From Streptomyces chartreusis NRRL 3882 (GTDB lineage: Bacteria; Actinomycetota; Actinomycetes; Streptomycetales; Streptomycetaceae): DNA of 64,000 bases. The notes under the pieces were generated by a model, which ran no database searches, had not been told where the DNA came from, and saw nothing but the letters and a program-made list of their open reading frames with translations. How positions within the stretch are numbered: the stretch's first letter is position 1; every line of letters starts with the position of its first letter. The position numbers and the translations under genes are program-made. Of this stretch, positions 17,131 to 23,106 are shown one piece after another. The DNA lies in assembly GCF_900236475.1 (NCBI RefSeq), contig NZ_LT963352.1, forward strand, positions 7,179,001 through 7,243,000. The letters run 5' to 3'.

Positions 17131-17181
17131 GGGGAGGGTTCCCTTGCGTTGGAGGGGACTGGGGGAGAGGGCCGTCAGGGG

Positions 17182-17700
17182 CTACTGGACGGGCTCGGGG
17201 AGGTCTTCCAGGGCGAGCGCCGCCCGCTCGGTGATCTCCTCCGGGCTGCCCGAGACGTCCACGTCGACCCCGGCCTCGTCCGCCTGGAGCGGCTGGAGCG
17301 TGGCGAACTGGGAGTCGAGCAGCGCCGTGGGCATGAAGTGCCCCTGCCGGTGCGACATCCGGTCCTCGATGAGCGCGCGGTCACCCGTGAGGTGCACGAA
17401 GACCACGCCGGGCGCGGCGGCCCGCAACCGGTCGCGGTACGACCGCTTCAGCGCCGAGCAGCTGACCACCCCGCCGAGCCCGGCCCGCCCGTGCGCCCAC
17501 GCGCCGATGGCGTCCAGCCAGGGCCGGCGGTCCTCGTCGGTGAGCGGCGTTCCGGCCGACATCTTGGCGATGTTGGCCTGCGGGTGGAAGTCGTCGCCCT
17601 CGGCGTACGGAACGCCGAGCCGGGCCGCGAGCAGGGGACCGATGGTGGTCTTGCCGGTGCCGGCGACGCCCATGACCACGACGACGTGGGGGGTGTTCAT
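17182..17700 (-). CDS. gntK: gluconokinase
   Basis: This 172-residue shikimate-kinase-fold enzyme phosphorylates gluconate to 6-phosphogluconate. The Walker A is GVAGTGKTT (residues about 11-19); the substrate motif GDDFHPQANIAKMSAGTPLTDEDRRPWL follows near 37. CSALKRSYRDRLR and HRQGHFMPTALLDSQFATLQ complete the GntK family set. ATG 17700 (MNTPHVVVVMG) is chosen on a GAGG Shine-Dalgarno six bases upstream; the frame extends 30 codons further without family support. It is the first gene of the operon, divergent from gntR, with operator palindromes in the 137-base gap. Confidence 0.95.
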   Translation of the reverse strand: MNTPHVVVVMGVAGTGKTTIGPLLAARLGVPYAEGDDFHPQANIAKMSAGTPLTDEDRRPWLDAIGAWAHGRAGLGGVVSCSALKRSYRDRLRAAAPGVVFVHLTGDRALIEDRMSHRQGHFMPTALLDSQFATLQPLQADEAGVDVDVSGSPEEITERAALALEDLPEPVQ

Positions 17701-17724
17701 CGCTGCCTCACTGTCTGCTGTCTC

Positions 17725-17745
17725 CGTCGACACGTGATGTCGACG
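17725..17745. promoter_or_regulatory. 21-bp palindromic operator candidate
   Basis: CGTCGACA (17725-17732) and TGTCGACG (17738-17745) form a perfect 8-base inverted repeat with a 5-base centre, 25 bases upstream of the gntK ATG. It lies in the gntK-gntR divergent gap and is a strong candidate for repressor binding. Confidence 0.65.
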
Positions 17746-17792
17746 CAACTGAAACCCATTAGGTACGACGAATTCAAGAGGCCGTGACAAAT

Positions 17793-17803
17793 AAGTCTGA
17801 CTT
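17793..17803. promoter_or_regulatory. FadR/GntR-type operator candidate
   Basis: AAGTC-T-GACTT is a perfect odd-centred palindrome. It carries the GTCnGAC core seen in operators of FadR-subfamily GntR proteins (the FadR consensus is TGGTCnGACCA). It lies 35 bases upstream of the gntR start, over the expected -35 region, consistent with autoregulation by GntR. Confidence 0.6.
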
Positions 17804-17825
17804 TATGGCTCCGTGATCTACCACG

Positions 17826-17831
17826 TACGCT
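17826..17831 (+). promoter_or_regulatory. -10 element, gntR, predicted leaderless
   Basis: TACGCT ends six bases before the gntR ATG, and no Shine-Dalgarno lies between. Transcription would begin at or next to the start codon. Confidence 0.55.
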
Positions 17832-17837
17832 GAGTGC

Positions 17838-18539
17838 ATGAGCACACCGGGCCGGGGGCTGCACGGCCATGTACTGGACACCCTCGGCCCCGAGATCACA
17901 GCGGGTGAGTACCCGCCGGGCAGTGTCCTGCGCACGGACGAGCTCGCCCAGCGTTTCGACGTGTCACGCTCCGTGATGCGCGAAGCGGTCCGCGTCCTGG
18001 AGTCCATGCACCTGGTCGAGTCCCGCCGCCGCGTGGGTGTGACCGTGCGCCCGAAGTCCGAGTGGAACGTCTACGACCCGCAGGTCATCCGCTGGCGCCT
18101 GGCCGGCAAGGACCGCGCTCCCCAGCTGCGCTCCCTCACGGTGCTGCGCTCGGCGATCGAACCGGTCGCCGCGGGCCTCGCCGCCCGGCACGCCACGTCG
18201 GAGCAGTGCGCCGAACTCACCCAGTGCGCCCTCGGCATGGTCGCCAATTCACGTGGTCACAAGCTGGAGGAGTACCTCGTCCACGACATGGCCTTCCACC
18301 GCGTCATCCTGGACGCCTCCGGCAACGAGATGTTCGCCCGCCTCGGCGATGTCGTCGCCGAGGTCCTGGCCGGCCGTACCCACCACGACGTGATGTTCGA
18401 GGACCCCGACCCCGCCGCCGTCACCCTGCACGTCCAGGTCGCCGAGGCGGTCCGCGCCGGCGACGCGGCCCGCGCGGAGGAGCTGACCCGCGAGATCACG
18501 GTGGGCGCCCTCCAGGAACTGGACATCCTGGCGCCGTAG
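17838..18539 (+). CDS. gntR: GntR family (FadR/FCD) regulator of gluconate genes
   Basis: This 233-residue regulator has an N-terminal winged helix (residues about 10-70: LGPEITAGEYPPGSVLRTDELAQRFDVSRSVMREAVRVLESM) and an all-helical FCD ligand-binding domain. The metal/ligand residues of that domain fall around HDMAFHRVIL and the C-terminal LHVQVAEAVRAGD. It is divergent from the gntK-gntT-SDR-idnD operon and probably represses it until gluconate or 6-phosphogluconate binds. ATG 17838 sits six bases after a TACGCT -10 and has no Shine-Dalgarno, suggesting a leaderless mRNA. Confidence 0.92.
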   Translation: MSTPGRGLHGHVLDTLGPEITAGEYPPGSVLRTDELAQRFDVSRSVMREAVRVLESMHLVESRRRVGVTVRPKSEWNVYDPQVIRWRLAGKDRAPQLRSLTVLRSAIEPVAAGLAARHATSEQCAELTQCALGMVANSRGHKLEEYLVHDMAFHRVILDASGNEMFARLGDVVAEVLAGRTHHDVMFEDPDPAAVTLHVQVAEAVRAGDAARAEELTREITVGALQELDILAP

Positions 18540-18547
18540 CGGTCCCG

Positions 18548-18922
18548 CTACTGCACGAAATCCCCGTCGACGTACACCCAGGCCCCGTCGACGCGCTCGA
18601 AACGGCTCCGCTCGTGCAGCGCCCCGCCCCGGTACGAGGCCCGGAACTCCACGGCGCCGCCGGAGTGGAAGGCCGAGCCGTCACTCGTGCCCAGGATCTC
18701 CAGCCCGGTCCACCGCATCCGCGGATCCAGTTCCAGCGTGCCGGGCCGCGTCCGCGGATGCCATGTCCGCAGCAGATACCCGGCGTCCCCCTTCACGAAG
18801 GCGCTGTACCGGGACCGCATCAGTGCCTCGGCGGTCGGCGCGGCGGCGGCACCGGAGTGGTAGCGGCCGCAGCACGCCTCGTAGGCCTGGGGCAGCCCGC
18901 ACGGGCAGGAACGGCTGGTCAT
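18548..18922 (-). CDS. YchJ family protein with SEC-C zinc motif
   Basis: This 124-residue protein begins with a SEC-C-like zinc site (SCPCGLPQAYEACCGRYHSG, with C-x-C then CC). A YchJ/NTF2-like domain follows (AEALMRSRYSAFVKGDAGYLLRTWHPRTRP). The conserved RSRYSAF motif is diagnostic of UPF0225/YchJ. Function is unknown; SEC-C motifs often bind the ribosome or SecB-like partners. ATG 18922 has GGAAGGG five bases upstream. It converges on gntR with only eight bases between stops. Confidence 0.9.
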   Translation of the reverse strand: MTSRSCPCGLPQAYEACCGRYHSGAAAAPTAEALMRSRYSAFVKGDAGYLLRTWHPRTRPGTLELDPRMRWTGLEILGTSDGSAFHSGGAVEFRASYRGGALHERSRFERVDGAWVYVDGDFVQ

Positions 18923-18985
18923 GGTCACCCTTCCGCGACAACGCCTGAGGGCCGTGACCTCGCGGTCACGGCCCTCAGCTTCGTG

Positions 18986-19070
18986 TGTCCGAGGGGGGAC
19001 TTGAACCCCCACGCCCGATAAAGGGCACTAGCACCTCAAGCTAGCGCGTCTGCCATTCCGCCACCCGGAC
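18986..19070 (-). tRNA. tRNA-Leu (GAG anticodon)
   Basis: The complement folds as a class II tRNA of 85 bases. The acceptor GTCCGGG pairs with CTCGGAC. The anticodon stem CTAGC/GCTAG encloses the loop TTGAGGT with anticodon GAG. A long variable arm (TGCCCTTTATCGGGCG) follows, and the T-arm GGGGGTTCAAGTCCCCC is complete. CCA is not encoded. It reads CUC/CUU leucine codons. No integrated element is visible beside it. Confidence 0.96.
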
Positions 19071-19265
19071 AAGGTGTCTGTCGCGCGGGTTCTCCCCGCG
19101 GCGACGACGTAAACATTACCAGGCTCTCGGGGGTGGCCGATCACACCCCGCCCGCACCCGGCCGGGCGTGAACGGCGTGTGACGGGCCGGGAGCGGTCTT
19201 GGGGTGCGGGCCGGGGCGAGGGAGGATGAGGGGGACCCACCAGCAGTGACAGCGGGAGGAAGCAC

Positions 19266-20591
19266 GTGAGCGAGACGGACACGGCCAGGAGCGTCACCGG
19301 CGAGGACGAGGTCGTGGACCTCTGCCGCGAGCTGATCCAGATCGACACCAGCAACTACGGCGACCACTCGGGTCCGGGCGAGCGCAAGGCGGCGGAGTAC
19401 GTCGCCGAGAAGCTCGCCGAGGTGGGGCTCGAACCGCAGATCTTCGAGTCGCACCCGGGCCGCGCCTCCACGGTGGCCCGGATCGAGGGCGAGGACCCGT
19501 CCCGGCCCGCGCTCCTCATCCACGGGCACACCGACGTCGTACCGGCCAACGCGGACGACTGGACCCACCACCCCTTCTCCGGCGAGATCGCCGACGGCTG
19601 CGTGTGGGGCCGCGGTGCCGTCGACATGAAGGACATGGACGCGATGACCCTCGCGGTCGTCCGGGACCGACTGCGCAGCGGGCGCAAGCCCCCGCGCGAC
19701 ATCGTGCTCGCGTTCCTCGCGGACGAGGAGGCGGGCGGCACCTACGGCGCCAAGCACCTCGTGCGCAAGCACCCCGAGCTGTTCGAGGGCGTCACCGAGG
19801 CGATCAGTGAGGTGGGCGGGTTCTCGTTCACCGTGAGCGAGGAGCGCCGGCTGTACCTGATCCAGACGGCCGAGAAGGGCATGCACTGGATGAAGCTCAC
19901 CGTGGCCGGCACGGCCGGGCACGGGTCGATGATCCACCGGGACAACGCGATCACCGAGCTGTCGGAGGCCGTCGCGCGGCTGGGGCGGCACAAGTTCCCG
20001 GTGCGGGTGACCAAGACCACCCGCGCCTTCCTCGACGAGCTCGGTGACGCGCTCGGCACCGAACTCGACCCCGAGGACATGGAGTCGACCCTGGCGAAAC
20101 TCGGGGGCATCGCCAAGCTCATCGGCGCGACCCTGAGCAACACGGCCAATCCCACCCAGCTCGGTGCCGGCTACAAGGTCAACGTCATCCCGGGCGAGGC
20201 GACGGCGCACGTCGACGGACGGTTCCTGCCCGGATACGAGGAGGAGTTCCTCGCCGACCTCGACCGGATCCTCGGCCCGAAGGTTCGGCGTGAGGACGTC
20301 CACGCCGACAAGGCAGTCGAGACCACCTTCGACGGGGCGCTCGTGGGGGCGATGCAGTCCGCGCTGCTGGCCGAGGACCCGACCGCCAAGGCGATCCCCT
20401 ACATGCTCTCCGGCGGGACGGACGCGAAGTCCTTCGACGACCTCGGCATCCGCGGCTTCGGCTTCGTGCCGCTGAAGCTGCCGCCGGAGCTGGACTTCGC
20501 CGGCATGTTCCACGGCGTGGACGAGCGGGTGCCGGTGGAGGGCCTGAAGTTCGGCGCGCGGGTGCTCGACCGGTTCATCGACGCGTCCTGA
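19266..20591 (+). CDS. M20/M28 family zinc peptidase (dipeptidase/deacylase)
   Basis: This 441-residue metallohydrolase has the M20 layout, a catalytic domain split by a dimerisation domain. Metal-binding and catalytic residues are visible in LLIHGHTDVVPAN (first zinc His and Asp) and WGRGAVDMKDMDAM (bridging Asp). FLADEEAGGTYGAKHL carries the general-base Glu and zinc ligand, and MFHGVDERVPVEGL the final His. The dimerisation segment begins near VAGTAGHGSM. It is cytoplasmic, with no signal. GTG 19266 has GGGAGGAAG about seven bases upstream. It likely cleaves dipeptides or N-acyl amino acids; the precise substrate is unknown. Confidence 0.93.
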   Translation: MSETDTARSVTGEDEVVDLCRELIQIDTSNYGDHSGPGERKAAEYVAEKLAEVGLEPQIFESHPGRASTVARIEGEDPSRPALLIHGHTDVVPANADDWTHHPFSGEIADGCVWGRGAVDMKDMDAMTLAVVRDRLRSGRKPPRDIVLAFLADEEAGGTYGAKHLVRKHPELFEGVTEAISEVGGFSFTVSEERRLYLIQTAEKGMHWMKLTVAGTAGHGSMIHRDNAITELSEAVARLGRHKFPVRVTKTTRAFLDELGDALGTELDPEDMESTLAKLGGIAKLIGATLSNTANPTQLGAGYKVNVIPGEATAHVDGRFLPGYEEEFLADLDRILGPKVRREDVHADKAVETTFDGALVGAMQSALLAEDPTAKAIPYMLSGGTDAKSFDDLGIRGFGFVPLKLPPELDFAGMFHGVDERVPVEGLKFGARVLDRFIDAS

Positions 20592-20641
20592 AACAGTCAT
20601 CCGAAACGGCCACATGAAACAGCCACACGAAACAGCGCTAT
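20590..20641. repeat. four tandem 13-bp repeats upstream of chpH
   Basis: GAAACRGYCAYNY repeats four times with exact 13-base spacing, starting at 20590, 20603, 20616 and 20629. The first copy overlaps the peptidase stop codon, and the last unit is diverged at its 3' end. The array lies about 125-180 bases upstream of chpH. Confidence 0.8.
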
Positions 20642-20699
20642 TCGGTCGGGTGTGCGAGATCGACTGGGAAGGGTGAATGCGACCATAAGCTCGTAGCCT

Positions 20700-20735
20700 C
20701 ATTACTCCCTCCTCGTTACAGGTAATGCGATCGCA
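20700..20735 (+). promoter_or_regulatory. inverted repeats in the chpH leader
   Basis: CATTAC (20700-20705) is inverted as GTAATG (20722-20727), directly followed by and overlapping the perfect palindrome TGCGATCGCA (20726-20735). A purine-rich Shine-Dalgarno (AGGAGG) begins 22 bases after it. These may be operator sites or a leader hairpin affecting chpH expression. Confidence 0.5.
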
Positions 20736-20766
20736 AGATGGGTCGCTTTGCCAACTAGGAGGAATA

Positions 20767-21000
20767 ATGATCAAGAAGGTCGTCGCTGCTGCGGCTGCCA
20801 CCGGTGGGCTGGTTCTCGCGGGCGCGGGCCTGGCCGTCGCCGACTCGGGTGCCCAGGGTGCCGCTGTGCACTCCCCGGGTGTCGTGTCCGGCAACGTCGT
20901 TCAGGTGCCCGTTCACGTCCCGGTGAACGTCTGCGGCAACACGGTCTCCGTGATCGGGCTGCTGAACCCCGCCTTCGGCAACACCTGCGTCAACAAGTGA
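20767..21000 (+). CDS. chpH: short chaplin, ChpH-like
   Basis: This 77-residue secreted amphipathic protein coats aerial hyphae and spores. It has a Sec signal (MIKKVVAAAAATGGLVLAG, cleavage near AVA-DSG at about residue 25) and a single chaplin domain (SPGVVSGNVVQVPVHVPVNV, CGNTVSVIGLLNPAFGNTC). The two conserved cysteines form the disulfide required for ordered amyloid assembly. AGGAGG precedes ATG 20767. A long chaplin gene follows directly, the arrangement of chpH and chpC in S. coelicolor. A 15-base stem hairpin separates the two. Confidence 0.95.
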   Translation: MIKKVVAAAAATGGLVLAGAGLAVADSGAQGAAVHSPGVVSGNVVQVPVHVPVNVCGNTVSVIGLLNPAFGNTCVNK

Positions 21001-21035
21001 CGCTCCCCCCTCTTTGAGGGGAGTTCAAAAGCCAT

Positions 21036-21070
21036 CGGTCCCGGAGCGCATGCCATGCGCTCCGGGACCG
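21036..21070 (+). terminator. strong hairpin terminator after chpH
   Basis: CGGTCCCGGAGCGCA (21036-21050) and TGCGCTCCGGGACCG (21056-21070) are a perfect 15-base inverted repeat with a 5-base loop. A weaker CTCCCC/GGGGAG hairpin (21003-21023) precedes it. Together they should make chpH largely monocistronic. Confidence 0.88.
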
Positions 21071-21131
21071 AACGCTTCTTTCGAGGAATTCGAGAAGAAT
21101 TCGAGACAGGGTCGAAGGCAGGTATTCAGCA

Positions 21132-22001
21132 ATGCGACAGGCTACCCGCAAGGGTCTGATGACCGTGGCGGCCGCGACCGGCGTGATCGCCGCCGCGGGC
21201 GGCTCCGCGCACGCCGCCGCGGGCGCACAGGGTTCCAGCTCGGGCTCGCCCGGCGTGCTGTCCGGGAACACGGTGCAGGCGCCGGTGCACGCGCCGGTCA
21301 ATGTGTGCGGGAACACGGTCAACGTGATCGGCGTCCTCAACCCGTCGGTGGGCAACTCGTGCGCCAACCAGGGCGGTGGATCGTCGTCGGGGGGACACGG
21401 CGATTCGGGTGGCCACGGCGGCTCGCACGCCGGCGGCCATGCCAGTGACTCGCCCGGCGTCGGCTCGGGCAACCACGTCCAGGCGCCGATCCACGTGCCG
21501 GTGAACGTCTGCGGCAACAGCGTCGACGTCATCGGCGTCGGCAACTCCAGCACGGGCAACGACTGCGCGAACGGCGGCTCCGGCGGACACCACACCCCGC
21601 CCGGCGGCGGCCACGAGAACCCGGGCCAGCCGGGCGACCCCGGTCACCCGGGCGACCCCGGAAACCCGGGCGACCCCGGAAACCCGGGCAACCCGGGCGA
21701 CCCAGGGAACCCGGGCAAGCCCGGTGACCCGGGCGATCCCGGAAAGCCCGGCGAGCCCGGTGACCCCGGCACCCCCGGAAAGCCGGGCGACCCCGGCACC
21801 CCGCCCGGCGCGGACGGCGAGACGCCGGGCGGCTCCTCGCGCGGCAACGAGCCGGGCGGCCAGTTCGTCACCCAGCCCAAGGGCGACTCCCAGCTCGCCA
21901 GCACCGGCAGCGACCTGCCGCTCGGCCTCGCTCTGCCGGCCGGGGCGGGCGCGCTGCTCGCGGGCTCGATCCTCTACCGCAAGGCGCGCACCTCGGCCTG
22001 A
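21132..22001 (+). CDS. chpC: long chaplin with LAxTG sortase signal, ChpC-like
   Basis: This 289-residue surface protein has a signal peptide (residues about 1-29), a first chaplin domain (GSPGVLSGNTVQAPVHAPVN, CGNTVNVIGVLNPSVGNSC, about 36-78) and a Gly/His/Ser linker. A second chaplin domain follows (DSPGVGSGNHVQAPIHVPVN, about 102-145). Then comes a collagen-like Pro-Gly tract of about 60 residues built on PGDPGxPG units. It ends with LASTG, a hydrophobic helix (LALPAGAGALLAGSILY) and RKARTSA, the class E sortase signal for covalent attachment to peptidoglycan. S. coelicolor ChpC has the same plan. The length of the Pro-Gly tract probably varies between strains. Confidence 0.95.
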   Translation: MRQATRKGLMTVAAATGVIAAAGGSAHAAAGAQGSSSGSPGVLSGNTVQAPVHAPVNVCGNTVNVIGVLNPSVGNSCANQGGGSSSGGHGDSGGHGGSHAGGHASDSPGVGSGNHVQAPIHVPVNVCGNSVDVIGVGNSSTGNDCANGGSGGHHTPPGGGHENPGQPGDPGHPGDPGNPGDPGNPGNPGDPGNPGKPGDPGDPGKPGEPGDPGTPGKPGDPGTPPGADGETPGGSSRGNEPGGQFVTQPKGDSQLASTGSDLPLGLALPAGAGALLAGSILYRKARTSA

Positions 22002-22034
22002 CAGCCCCGGAAACGCCTGACACCTGCGGAAAAC

Positions 22035-22066
22035 GGAGCGGGCCCCGCCGATGCGGGGCCCGCTCC
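22035..22066 (+). terminator. hairpin terminator after chpC
   Basis: GGAGCGGGCCCCGC (22035-22048) and GCGGGGCCCGCTCC (22053-22066) form a perfect 14-base stem with a CGAT loop. The convergent small gene at 22099-22287 may share it. Confidence 0.88.
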
Positions 22067-22098
22067 CGTGTGTGCCTTCTCCCCGTGCCCGTCTCAGC

Positions 22099-22287
22099 TC
22101 ACCACGTGGCCCGCACCTGACGGATGATCCGCCGGCGCAACCGCACCTTGCGGCTGCCGTCGCGCAGCAGGCTCAGACGGTGCAACTCCCAGTGTCCGTA
22201 CTCGGCATGGTCCGTCAGCAGACGCGCCGTTTCCTTGCGGGAGACCCCGCGAGGCACGTACACGTCGACAAATTCGTATTCCGGCAT
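22099..22287 (-). CDS. DUF5703-type small conserved protein
   Basis: This 62-residue basic protein starts MPEYEFVDVYVPRGVSRKET and contains TDHAEYGHWELHRLSLLRDG and the strongly basic RKVRLRRRIIRQ. It has no signal or membrane segment. I recognise it as an actinobacterial family of small proteins (DUF5703) without assigned function; the charge suggests nucleic-acid or ribosome contact, which is a guess. It is divergent from the acidic gene at 22335 with 47 bases between starts. Confidence 0.8.
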   Translation of the reverse strand: MPEYEFVDVYVPRGVSRKETARLLTDHAEYGHWELHRLSLLRDGSRKVRLRRRIIRQVRATW

Positions 22288-22321
22288 CGCATCTATTGTG
22301 CGGGCTGGGGCCTGGTACGGA

Positions 22322-22327
22322 TAGCGT
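22322..22327 (+). promoter_or_regulatory. -10 element, predicted leaderless
   Basis: TAGCGT ends seven bases before the ATG at 22335, and no Shine-Dalgarno intervenes. Confidence 0.5.
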
Positions 22328-22334
22328 CTGCACT

Positions 22335-23045
22335 ATGTCTGATGCTGCGCAGCCCACCGCTGCCGAGGTACGCGCCGCCGCCGAGGCGGTCAAGACCGCG
22401 CTCGACCGCCACCTGGCCGCGGTCGAACGCAGGTCGGGGGAGGACGACCCGGCCGTCTACGAGGCGTTCAACCAGCTGGCCGCGGCCGCAGAGGTGTACG
22501 ACGAACTGCTCTACGACCGTTACGACGAGGTCACACCCTTCGAGATCCCCGGTACGGAGGACGCGCTGCCCCCGTACACCGGGCCCGAGGAACCGAACGC
22601 GCTGAGCGTACTGATCCGCCGCGACTACGCGGTCGCGGAGCCGCAGCGGCTGCTCGCGCATGCGCAGCGGATCGAGGCCGCGGAGGGCGAGGACGGCCCG
22701 GCCGCCTCCGGGACGATCCACGGTGCGCTCGGCCTCCTCTTCGGCGAGTTCGAACCCGACGAGATCGCCTCCCGGCACAAGGAGTTCGGACTGGAGGAGG
22801 GCGACTCCACGCTCTGGGTGACGGCGGCGGAGGAACCGGCCGACCCCGGCGAGTGGCTGGAGGCACCGTTCGAGCAGGTCGATCCGCAGAGTGTCGTCTG
22901 CCGCTTCGACGTCAGCGCCGTGTTCGACGACGAGATCGACGACGTCGACGACGATGACGACGAGGCGGAGGAGCTGGAGGACGACCTCGACACCGACCTG
23001 GACGAGGACGAGGACCTGGAGCCGCTCGACGCGGACCGCCGCTGA
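22335..23045 (+). CDS. conserved hypothetical acidic protein
   Basis: This 236-residue cytoplasmic protein was not assigned a function. The N-terminal 110 residues are helical (AAEVRAAAEAVKTALDRHL, EAFNQLAAAAEVYDELLYDR). A mixed domain follows, and the C-terminal 35 residues are nearly all Asp/Glu (DDEIDDVDDDDDEAEELEDD), a low-complexity acidic tail. Acidic tails of this type occur on chaperones and nucleic-acid mimics. It is predicted to be translated from a leaderless mRNA. Its counterparts appear to be conserved in Streptomyces at this position. Confidence 0.8.
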   Translation: MSDAAQPTAAEVRAAAEAVKTALDRHLAAVERRSGEDDPAVYEAFNQLAAAAEVYDELLYDRYDEVTPFEIPGTEDALPPYTGPEEPNALSVLIRRDYAVAEPQRLLAHAQRIEAAEGEDGPAASGTIHGALGLLFGEFEPDEIASRHKEFGLEEGDSTLWVTAAEEPADPGEWLEAPFEQVDPQSVVCRFDVSAVFDDEIDDVDDDDDEAEELEDDLDTDLDEDEDLEPLDADRR

Positions 23046-23106
23046 GCGCACACATCAGCCACCCGACGGCGGTGGTCACGGATCCTGCCCGTGACCACCG
23101 CCGTCG

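Noticed and set aside
13906..18539. Two-gene SDR/ADH cluster for secondary metabolism
   Set aside because: Presence of gluconate permease, gluconokinase and a GntR regulator in the same divergent unit makes gluconate/idonate catabolism the simpler reading.
18986..19070. tRNA-Leu as an integration site of a mobile element
   Set aside because: No integrase, no duplicated tRNA 3' end and no composition shift are seen on either side.
21610..21830. Collagen-like gene or separate ORF in the Pro-Gly tract of chpC
   Set aside because: The tract is in frame with the chaplin domains and the LASTG sortase signal, so it is one protein.
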